The notes beneath the pieces are model-generated. The model was not told where the DNA came from. It made no database searches and was given only the letters and a program-made list of their open reading frames with translations. A DNA stretch of 64,000 bases from Siphonodentalium dalli (lineage: Eukaryota; Mollusca; Scaphopoda; Gadilida; Siphonodentaliidae). Location of the stretch: the NCBI GenBank assembly GCA_032622095.1, contig CP136068.1, positions 11,453,729-11,517,728 of the forward strand, given 5' to 3'. Within the stretch, counting starts at the first letter, position 1. Each line of letters begins with the position of its first letter. The translations under genes were made by a program, and so were the position numbers. Positions 55,466-64,000 of the stretch are shown here, piece after piece.

Positions 55466-55607
55466 ATCTCACATGAGTTCCTATTTTATACGGAATTTAT
55501 CAACCGAGTTCACTAAATTCGGTTTGAGCCGATGTTTACCGAGGCTCAAATAGAATTTAGAGGACGAGGTTGATAAATTACGTATAAAATAGGACGAGTG
55601 TGGGATA
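55466..55607. repeat. 142-bp inverted repeat (MITE-like)
   Basis: The left arm (ATCtCACAtgaGTtCCTATTTTATACG, then AATTTATCAACC) is matched in reverse complement by the right arm. A second inner inverted pair (aaattcggtttgagcc / ggctcaaatagaattt) makes one long hairpin. Confidence 0.72.
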
Positions 55608-56375
55608 CCTTTTATCACATGATCAAATAAACACGAAGCAACGCGAAATATTCATCGAAAACAACAATCATACACTACAGCGATAGCAAGTTATCTGAAG
55701 AACGCCGTGACGTCATCGCACGCGCTGATATTAAACGTGTCTATTACCGATAATTATGAAACTGCTTTTATGGCCAAATTATGTGATAAAAAGTCGTCTG
55801 TTGAACTTTTCTGAACATTTCCAACCAATTAATAGATATCCTTCTACACATGTACATGTATGTATTATCTGTTAGTCTGTTGTCATCTGCTTGCATTTCC
55901 TGAACACCCCTCTGAATGAATAATAGATCATTCAAATAAATTCTTTTTTACTTGGTGGGAGAATCCATTTAGTAAAGAAAGGGTTATATCAAATTTTAGC
56001 TACGATAAGGCAGCAATGATTCATAGCCCCTACAATTCAGTGGAATCATGAACTTATTTACAACATACCGCATTACCGGTATAGCCATTTAATAAGCTAA
56101 ATCTCAGATTTTGGTGTTGAATGGGTCACCATGAATCACTCTCAACCTAATCAATCGCCACGGTGTTTTGCTTATCGCTCACTATTTACATGCTGGATAT
56201 ATACAAACGCTCCGCTCACACAAAGTGTTTTGCGGAAAATAACGCATTCTTAATATGATCATTATTCTACATGTATACTATTAGGATATTATTGAGGAAA
56301 GTTTCATAATTTGGTAACTGTTATTTCTAAATTATTACTTATTACATGTACATATGTACATGTACACATATACCG
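55608..56375. other. Non-coding stretch
   Basis: No gene or repeat recognised apart from short 'acatgtacatgta' simple-sequence text. Confidence 0.35.
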
Positions 56376-56985
56376 GCAGACTTTCATTTTTAGAAAATGT
56401 AGGCGCGCAGAGTCCCGCTCGCTGGGTTTTGGCCAGGCGCGCGGTTTCTATCAAGATAAACTAAACAGCGGAAATACATTCATAAATGCCGCGTAAATTG
56501 AATTTGTTTACTCGCGATCGATGTCCAGTGAATCTCTTTGATGGTTTAACACTGCTTAATCCACTATCCATAAGCACAAGTGAATGTTACACACTATGTT
56601 TTATATTCTACATGCTCCTATATTAAATGTAATTCATAATTATTAATAAGGAATCAATTTTATACTCAGATTCCAAGCTGACAGAATAAATATCAACATC
56701 TCCCGGCCACGTGGTCTCGATTTGATTTTCGAGGAATTTATGTGACGTCATAAGCCATACCGGTACATAGAAATGTATTTTTAGCTTCGAATCATTCAGT
56801 CTCAGACAGATAGTGCATTTGACACGTCACACCGTGTGACCTCATCTGGGTAGACACTGATAATAGCGTTATCAGGTTCGCTCTCTGTATTTGGCCTAGG
56901 TGCGCAATCGATCGCTCGCTGGTTTTCAGTTTTAGCCGTGCGATGGTGCGCAAGAGCGATCGCGCGCCTCAAAAATGAAAGTCTG
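56376..56985. mobile_element. 610-bp element with GC-rich TIRs
   Basis: Left CAGACTTTCATTTTTag…AGGCGCGC (56376-56408) and right GCGCGCCTcaAAAATGAAAGTCTG (about 56962-56985) are inverted repeats. TACCGG flanks both ends and may be a 6-bp target duplication, though 'accggta' is frequent nearby. The interior encodes nothing recognisable. Confidence 0.62.
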
Positions 56986-57635
56986 TACCGGTACACTTAG
57001 CTGATGTGCCTGACTTCATCCGGGCTCTTTATGGAACAACGTTGCCAACCGGTATACATGTACAATGTATGAGTATATATCGAGGTCGCAGTCAAGGACA
57101 CAGTCGCATATGAAATTGGACCCACCCATATAGTTCCCGGGATCAAAGTAGGCCTTTGGTACATTAATACCAAATTTGAGTCCGATCAGTCGTGCAGTTT
57201 TCAAGTCTATAACACACAGAGACAGAAGTTCTAAAATATAACATAATAGACCAAATGATGTACCTGACTTCGTCCGCGCTATTTAGGGATTTCTCTATGA
57301 TCGCCTCCGTTTGGACAAAATATACAGCATCTGGTCAGTGGAAAAACGATCAGTCGAGGTCTAGAAACCGATGAGTGTTAATGTGCGCTACCGGTAGGTC
57401 AATGTCAAGGACAGTCACATGTGACATTAGACCTCCCATATTGTTTCCAGGATGAAAGAAGCCTACCGTGCATACAATGTACATGTACCAATCGATTGGT
57501 TGAGGTCCAGACACATGCCTATAGTATATGAGCATATACCTACATGTATATGAGCGAGGTCATGGTCAAGGACATGGTCACTCATGAAATTGGACCCGCC
57601 CATTTCCGGGATCAAAGTAGACATACAATACATGT
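56986..57635. repeat. Three diverged copies of a repeat block
   Basis: The block 'gaggtc--gtcaaggaca-agtc-catatgaaattggacc-cccat', followed by 'ggatcaaagta', occurs near 57085, 57390 and 57555. The lead phrase 'gcctgacttcatccgggct' occurs at 57009 and, changed, at 57263. Confidence 0.55.
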
Positions 57636-58690
57636 ACCCCGCTGGACAAAACAAGTATCCATTGGCACCGCAGTGTATTAATTTTGCTGTTCGGCTGCGG
57701 TGTCAGAGTTTGTAACTGCAGTTGAGCACCGCAGCCGAACGGCTAGTACACTGCAGCCAAACGGCAAGTTCACTGCGGCCGAAAGGCAACTACCCTCATG
57801 TACACCGTGCTTAGATTTCTGGTTTGTATTGTCTTTTTTCAGTTTGATGAAAGTACACCGTGACAAATACACCATACCGAATGGCAATTACATCACGACC
57901 CAACTGTAGTTAACCGGTGGCGCCGCGGTGTAGTTGCATTTCAGCCGCGGTGGCAATGCTAACCGCACCGAAGTTAAGTGGTCCCACACACAGACAGAAT
58001 TTCCGAAAAACAACCGATGAACAAATTACCGATGATGAAAAACAACTAACGAAAAAACACACCGGCTGACGAATGGTGGCAAATGACAGATAAATGGCGA
58101 GGATGACGATGGCAAATGGCAACAAACAACAACGAAGAAAAATACCGACTGATGACAAAAAATTACTGATGACGAAAAACAAATGGCCAACGACTAACAC
58201 GATGTCGAAAAATGTCTTGATGACAAACACATCGACCCAGGCCTGCAGGTTTCAAAATTATGTGTAACCTACAGTACATGTATTGTTTTTTTCGCCTGGT
58301 TTGTGCTAGGTAATCCTAGTCCAAATCTACGGGATATAATGTACCCTGCTGGACAAAACAAGTTTCCACTTGACCACGGGGCAGTTAGCATTGCCACTGC
58401 GGCCGAAATGCACTACATTGTACACCGCGGCTCCACTGGCTAACTACATTTGGGCTGCGGTGTACTTGCCACAAAAACCACGACTGATGACAAATGAACA
58501 AAGGATGAAAACAAACGACCAACAATAAACACGACGACAAACTACCAAGGACGAAAAACGACAGACGACAACCAAACACGAATGACGACAAACACACTGA
58601 CTGTGACACTGATGACCAACGAATGACCACGACAAATTGTCAAATGATGAAAAATGATTAAATGAAATAATAATCAAAATTTAATTTTTA
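57636..58690. repeat. Paired GC-rich and (gac)-rich low-complexity repeats
   Basis: The phrase 'cgctggacaaaacaagt-tccat/ctt' opens two units (57640 and 58348). GC-rich motifs (caccgcggccgaacggc) follow, and one block (57932-57963) is inverted at 58385-58425. Each unit then runs into 'gatgacgaaaaacaaa' low-complexity DNA (58010-58240 and 58480-58650). Confidence 0.6.
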
Positions 58691-59111
58691 ATTTAAAGCA
58701 AACAGACCTACCTTTAAAAAAATCTTGGATTTGGAGAAAAATGCCTCCAGGAGCACGCATTGTGCTGTTGTGTTCACAACTCCACAAGAATCGTCATCCG
58801 ATATCAATTCCTTGAACTTAAGTTGAAGTTGAAGATGGTAACTAGGAACCATACTACAATTTTAGTATCACAATTTACACGTAACACAGAATTCATTCTT
58901 TCATTTTTTATCTTTCTTTGAACTTCGAACTTTTTGGTTGATTGAATGATTAATTATTCTACGTACACTCGTACATTCGTGTTTGCCATGAAGCGAAGGT
59001 GAAGGCCTTATCGGTCTATGGGATATACGGAAGTAATTTCCGATCAAGTAACCATCATTAGCTGTAAATGGATATACTCCTGTACATGTTGAAGAATCTA
59101 GCTGGAGTACA
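58691..59111 (+). other. Upstream part of the LINE at 59112
   Basis: No reading frame recognised; it may be the 5' region of the LINE or unrelated flank. Confidence 0.35.
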
Positions 59112-59513
59112 ATGCCACCTGGACTGCATTATACCACAAATAGACATGCTTCAGAGTACTCATCACCTCCATACAGTACTAGTACCTACAATAATTATGA
59201 CTACCACGGTGCTCCATTAACCTATCATCACCCTCAGCAAACTACGCTACCCCGATCCAGGGATCAGAGTGTGATCAAGAACCTGTCTAGTCATACACCT
59301 AATTGGGAATCCTCTATCCAATCTAACAACCCGGCATGTTTGGAACCAGCTGCTGGTGTGAATGATTATGTTCCTGCATTTAACTCAAAAGACTGTACTC
59401 GGCATACCCAATGTACTGCAATCAATGACCCTCATCTACAGATGTATGGACAAGAAACCGGTAACCAAAATTCTTTTTTGTCCTACCGCGGGAGGAGAAG
59501 GATGATGAGATAA
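59112..59513 (+). CDS. Short ORF preceding the LINE endonuclease
   Basis: 133 residues from a true ATG, rich in Tyr, Ser, Pro and His, with no recognised domain. It ends in RGRRRMMR and stops 30 bp before the endonuclease text. It is either the C-terminal part of an ORF1-like protein or the N-terminus of ORF2 before a frameshift. Its position directly upstream of the endonuclease supports a LINE origin. Confidence 0.5.
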   Translation: MPPGLHYTTNRHASEYSSPPYSTSTYNNYDYHGAPLTYHHPQQTTLPRSRDQSVIKNLSSHTPNWESSIQSNNPACLEPAAGVNDYVPAFNSKDCTRHTQCTAINDPHLQMYGQETGNQNSFLSYRGRRRMMR

Positions 59514-59677
59514 CATCTAGCAACAAGAAGGTAGAAGAAAATAAAGAAGTACTGTCCGTTATTACGTATAATTGTAAGCATATTCATACATGCGACGTTA
59601 TTTTACCTGATATTGCAAGTATGGCCGATATTCTTCTCATTCAAGAACACTGGTTATATGACTGTCAACTACAATAA
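59514..59677 (+). pseudogene. Truncated LINE endonuclease N-terminus
   Basis: The frame reads …VLSVITYNCKHIHTCDVIL, then ADILLIQEHWL, the first motifs of an AP-type endonuclease, and hits a TAA at 59675-59677. The middle of the domain is missing: the next frame resumes with NVNGYGSSLIDFIL and SDHHPVL, which belong to its end. A deletion of several hundred bases is inferred, so the endonuclease is not functional. Confidence 0.7.
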
Positions 59678-61799
59678 CGTCAATGGTTATGGATCCTCTT
59701 TAATTGACTTCATACTGATATACAAATCAAAAGAAGACGATATAATATCTGTGGACAGTCTACAAGATCTTAATGGTAATGTATCTGACCATCATCCTGT
59801 GCTGATGTTAGTGAAGGTTAATCTCGCTATTACCGAGAAGAAAGAAAATCCTCCTATAATTACCAGAAGAATTCCATGGAGAAACATTGATAAGGATAAG
59901 TACCAACAAGCCGTCAGTGATGAACTCTCCAAACTCAATCACAATACTTTATCTACTGATCCTGGTACATATATAGAACTTATCCATCATGCTCTGTCTA
60001 ATGCTTCTGATCAACTTACTCCACGAAGAAAAGTTTCGGCTCGGCGGAAATCCTTCAAAATATTATCTCCAGCTATAACTGATGCTGTGCAAAAGCAAGC
60101 ATTTTTTAAATGGAAAACTCAAGGACGTCCAATTGACTCCACTAACCATCTGCTGATTGAAAAGAAGCTAACCACTCAAGCCCTACGTCGGGAGATAAGA
60201 GTTCAAAAAGCTACAACAAAAGCACGGGTGAAAGAAGAAATTATCAATGCACGATCAACTGACAACCAGCTCTTCCATAGATTGATCCACAAGCAAAAAA
60301 AACGATCAAACTGCCTCATTGAAGATTTACATGTTGGCGAAGACATTTATGGCAGTGAAAACATACTTGAGGGATGGTTTAACCACTTTAAGAAACTAGC
60401 AACTGAATCACCAAGTAACGAGATTGATGCTGATTATATTAAATCCATACAGAAAGAGAAATACAGTATTCAGCAGCTCTGCGAAATTGCTCCAACATTA
60501 CTCTTCAATATAGTGTCATGCGATGACGTTCACCAAGCAATAAAAATGCTAAACAGGGGAAAAGCATTAGATCCCTATGGAATTGCAGCTGAACACCTTT
60601 ACTTTGCTGGCAGTGACCTGCTGACCATTATACGGAATCTCATCAACCACCTATTTCTAGCTGATGATCTGCCAGAATGTCTAACGCTAGGTACTCTAAA
60701 TCCAATCTTCAAGAACAAGGGAGACAATCATCACGCATGCAACTACCGTGGTATAACAATAACTCCTGTCTTGTGCCGTACCATCGAAGGTGTACTAAAA
60801 ATTCGAATCAACAAGAAGATTCTAGAGTCACAGAATCCACTCCAACGCGGATTTACAAAACATTCATCGCCTATGAACTGTTCACTGATTGTGGAGGAAT
60901 GGTGTCGCAATAACAGAGACCTCAATCGCCCATCATATATAGCATGTCTGGATGCCAAATCTGCATTTGATGTAGTTGTACATGATAATCTTCTCAAGAA
61001 ACTCTTTTATATTGGTGTCGAAAACCATGAATGGATGATGATTAAAAAACTGTATGAAAATGCAACTACAGCTGTTAAATGGCAGAACCAACTTTCACAA
61101 CGCTTCATCAATCACCAAGAGGTACGTCAAGGTGAAGTGTTGAGTGCTGACCTCTACAACGTATATATAAATGACCTTCTGTACCGTCTATCTCTTTCGG
61201 ATTGCACAACATATATTGGTCCAGCCAACGTTATCTCCCCAACATGTGCAGATGATGTAACTCTTCTCAGTAACTGTCCACTGAAACTTCAACATCTGGT
61301 CGACATCTGCTACGATTATAGCCGTAAGGAAGGCTACCTACTTCAAAAGAAAAAGAGTGTCATCATTCAAGTAAAGACCTCCAATCAGTCTGAAATAATT
61401 TATCCACCACTTAACATTAACGGTGCTGACATGCCAACAGTTGAGAGCACTTCGAATATGGGTATCACAAGAACATGGAATAATCAATCCCAGACAGCAG
61501 TGGATGAGCATATAAAGAGGGCTACAAAAGCTGCATATGCACTGATGGGAGCAGGTCTCCATGGTGAAAATGGTGTCGATCCAATAACAGCCTTTGCTCT
61601 GTTCAACACATACATATCCCCACTCTATTCTTATGGACTTGAGGTTATATTACCATCGGGTACACAGCTGGAGAAACTGGAGTTACATCAGAGACGACTC
61701 GCACGACAACTGCTATCTCTACTGAACAATGCTGCAAAACCAGCTATCTACATTTTATCAGGACTACTACCTATCGAATCTATCATTCAATTCGTTTAA
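59640..61799 (+). pseudogene. LINE ORF2: endonuclease end plus reverse transcriptase
   Basis: About 720 open codons (open from 59613 without an ATG). It holds the last endonuclease motif (SDHHPVL, ~59786) and an RT with NRGKALDPYGI (~60552), NYRGITITPVL, LDAKSAFD, VRQGEVLSADLYNVYINDLL and CADDVTLL (~61244), where C replaces the usual F/Y-A-D-D first residue. It belongs to the jockey/CR1/I-like LINE group; the clade is not resolved. It stops at 61799 just after PIESIIQF, short of the usual C-terminus. RT is intact but the protein is 5'- and 3'-damaged, so it is called dead. Confidence 0.78.
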
Positions 61800-62136
61800 T
61801 CTTTTTGACCCATAATACATAGGTATTAAGATAACATATAATACATTTTATGTACATGACTTACATAATAGAAATACAAATGATATACATTATAATATAT
61901 GAAAAGTATTTACAATATAAATAATATACCTGTTTGCCATAGGTGCTGTCTGCTGACGCTATATACTATGGTGTCATATATGACTGATCCACACAAAGTG
62001 CATAGACACCCTCAATTATATTACCAGCGAGGTAATATAATTAAGAGTATGTATCCACTCTGGTTTAGTCGCTTGCACATGTTATTTCGTGTTAGGTTCG
62101 TAGGAATACTGTGTCATTTACTATCTTTTTCGGTAT
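61800..62136 (-). other. 3' UTR of the minus-strand LINE, with hairpin
   Basis: Between the two LINE frames. A perfect 12-bp stem (AATTATATTACC, 62014-62025, with 62031-62042) and loop AGCGA forms a hairpin. AT-rich 'atacatta' text near 61820-61930 may be the tail. The border between the two LINEs is within about 61800-61930. Confidence 0.55.
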
Positions 62137-64000
62137 CTACCCAAGCTTATCTGAATTTATAAGTTTACGATTGATTATTTTAATAAAGTCGCACAATTTC
62201 CGTATGTCTGTTGAATTGTTCTGGTTAAGTATTTCACTCATTGTGATAGTATTTTGTTTTTTGTTAGTAAATTTTGATAGTAATCGCTGTCTTTCGGGTG
62301 ATAGTCTCTCGCATTCAAGAAGATAATGAAATTCATCTCCAATCTTTCTGGAGTTACAGAGTGGACATAGTCGGTTAGTTTGTTCAGGTTTTCGCCAGCG
62401 TCCTGTTTCAATAGGTAAATGGTGATTACTGGTTCTAAATTTACATAATGTAATCCGGTTTACTACGTTCAACGTTAGATACCTTTCAAAAGATAAGTCA
62501 TGTTTAAAAATTTGGTATATCTTACCACGACTGGAGTTGTTCATATCAGTTTCCCAATTATCCGTGAATTGTGAAATTAAACTACACTTTATATACGAAA
62601 CGAATTGGGCAGTATCCGGTATGCGTTCCATGTGCCATGCATGTAATTGGTTACAATGGTCTAATAAATCATAGATTCGGTGTAACAAAGGGAAATGATT
62701 AGCGTTGATTTCGAACATAGTCTGTGCTAATTTCAGAAGTATTCTGGGATATCTCACCTCCTCACTGTTCATAATTTTGCACCAATATTTTATTATTCTC
62801 GTGTTTATATACACGTCAATTGGTAGTCTCCCACATTCCCCATACAGCATAAAGTTGGGAGTAGATGGCCTCAGGTGAAGAATATGCTTCATAAATTTTC
62901 GATGAACTTTTTCAAGAATATCATTGTTACCGAAACCCCAAATCTCGCAACCATATAATAAAATTGGCATAACGTGCAAGTCGAACAAATCAAGTTGGGT
63001 TTTGATCGAGAGACAGTGCTTTCGCGAATTGCCAATAACTGAGTACATGGCTTTGGTAGCTTTTTCTGCCAGGGCCTTTTTTGCCGTCGTGAATGATCCA
63101 GATTTGCAAAATATTATTCCTAGGTAATTAAATTTGTTTACTGTTTCGATTCTTCTTCCTTTGAACAGAAATTTTGTCTTTTTTGTAAGACTGGTCTTCG
63201 AAAAGTTGACAATTTTCGTTTTCTCGATATTCACTGTTAATTTCCATTTATTGCAATATTTTTCAAAGAGGTCCAGTTGTTGTTGTAATACTTTTGGGGT
63301 TTCCGCCATGATTGTCGTATCATCGGCGTACATAATCATGAATATTTTCACATAACAGTTGAGTCGATTCTCTATTTCTAGGTCTATTGTTTTTAAGCCC
63401 ACTACGTCGTTATCAAGTAAATATTCTTGCAAATCGTTCAAGTACAGTGTGAATAGTAGGGGGGATATGTTCTCACCTTGCCTAACACCAGCATGGCAGG
63501 GGAAGTAAATGGATTTACTTCCCTCTGCTTGAACACAGGATTTAATATGATTATACATGTTGGCAATAACCGTAAATATTTTCCCATTGATCCCATATTT
63601 CAAAATTTTCATCCAAAGTCCTTGCCTCCACACCATGTCGAATGCCTTTTGGAAGTCAATGAACGCACATAATAATTTCTTGTTTAATTTTCTACTTATT
63701 TCAAATAATAAATTTAAAATGAAAATGTTGTCGATAGTCGAATAATTTTTCCTGAAACCGGCCTGATTTTCTGATATAACGTCAAAATCGTCAGTGAATT
63801 GTCCCAAACGGTTGGATAAGATCTTAGTAAACAGTTTACCAAAACAACTCAGAAGGGTGATCGGCCTATAATTACTGGGGTCGGTCGGGTCACCCTTGTT
63901 TTTGTAAAGAGGTACAATAGTACCTATCACCCAATCTGCCGGTATTATCCCCGTGTTAAATACTATGTTAAACAATTTGCAGTATATGCCGATGAAAACA
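62137..64000 (-). CDS. LINE ORF2 reverse transcriptase, partial (runs off window)
   Basis: The frame is open from the window edge (64000) to the stop at 62137, over 610 codons; the start and any endonuclease lie outside. RT motifs: NYRPITLLSCFGKLF, CAFIDFQKAFDMVW, AGVRQGENISPLLFTLYLNDL, MYADDTTIM (~63320). The C-terminal part has LLYGCEIWG and a knuckle C-x2-C-x9-H-x4-C (CPLCNSRKIGDEFHYLLEC). A jockey/CR1/I-like LINE, different from the one at 59112. No stop or shift in the visible part, so it could be young. Confidence 0.88.
   Translation of the reverse strand, partial: VFIGIYCKLFNIVFNTGIIPADWVIGTIVPLYKNKGDPTDPSNYRPITLLSCFGKLFTKILSNRLGQFTDDFDVISENQAGFRKNYSTIDNIFILNLLFEISRKLNKKLLCAFIDFQKAFDMVWRQGLWMKILKYGINGKIFTVIANMYNHIKSCVQAEGSKSIYFPCHAGVRQGENISPLLFTLYLNDLQEYLLDNDVVGLKTIDLEIENRLNCYVKIFMIMYADDTTIMAETPKVLQQQLDLFEKYCNKWKLTVNIEKTKIVNFSKTSLTKKTKFLFKGRRIETVNKFNYLGIIFCKSGSFTTAKKALAEKATKAMYSVIGNSRKHCLSIKTQLDLFDLHVMPILLYGCEIWGFGNNDILEKVHRKFMKHILHLRPSTPNFMLYGECGRLPIDVYINTRIIKYWCKIMNSEEVRYPRILLKLAQTMFEINANHFPLLHRIYDLLDHCNQLHAWHMERIPDTAQFVSYIKCSLISQFTDNWETDMNNSSRGKIYQIFKHDLSFERYLTLNVVNRITLCKFRTSNHHLPIETGRWRKPEQTNRLCPLCNSRKIGDEFHYLLECERLSPERQRLLSKFTNKKQNTITMSEILNQNNSTDIRKLCDFIKIINRKLINSDKLG

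Noticed and set aside
1-64000. CRISPR arrays, tRNA and rRNA genes
   Set aside because: No direct-repeat/unique-spacer pattern, no cloverleaf with A/B boxes and no rRNA core recognised; all tandem repeats here are contiguous satellites.

Overview
The window is animal nuclear DNA: AT-rich, intron-bearing and almost entirely made of transposable elements and tandem repeats. The mix of a Ty3/Gypsy LTR element, Helitrons, a Helentron with a fused endonuclease, several LINEs, small inverted-repeat elements and many tandem arrays with a 150-175 bp monomer is most like a marine mollusc (bivalve or gastropod). This is an inference from repeat content; no host gene names the species. No tRNA, rRNA or CRISPR was recognised.

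Layout. 1-2490: a 21-bp palindromic minisatellite, then two ~160-bp tandem arrays. 2491-7230: non-coding DNA with small inverted-repeat elements. 7231-8378: a TIR-bounded array of two alternating ~172-bp monomers. 8378-9620: a dead L1/Tx1-type LINE 3' end, followed directly by a 633-bp element with 20-bp TIRs. 11185-11835: a 42-bp minisatellite. 14138-14303: a large foldback. 16569-19155 plus 31539-32094: tandem and nested Helitron-like units. 32975-38140: a decayed Helentron (Rep-helicase-endonuclease). 41533-43205: two exons of a tyrosine-recombinase-like gene. 43931-51421: further satellites, a short inverted-repeat element and a BED-finger remnant. 52002-58690: a decayed THAP remnant, inverted repeats and low-complexity DNA. 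59112-64000: two LINEs meeting tail to tail.

The main discovery is a complete 12.2-kb Ty3/Gypsy-type retrotransposon (19346-31538, minus strand). Its two 377-bp LTRs look identical, the flanks carry a 4-bp duplication (GATT), and all three long reading frames are open. Gag carries an N-terminal helix-hairpin-helix DNA-binding motif. Pol is reached through a textbook -1 slippery site and ends in a PHD finger downstream of the integrase. In the place of env lies a 1016-residue third protein with a C2H2-like finger and a C-terminal TatD-family nuclease domain whose catalytic motifs are all present. A consensus 5' splice site in the leader and a good 3' splice site just before the third frame suggest that the TatD protein is made from a spliced subgenomic RNA, as retroviral env is.

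This retrotransposon landed inside the second of two head-to-tail Helitron copies; the first copy preserves the unoccupied target sequence. Next to them, three tandem ~465-bp units start with a Helitron-like 5' end, and one of them is split by another non-autonomous Helitron at a precise A/T site. The region is therefore a nested stack of rolling-circle and LTR elements whose order of insertion can be read directly.
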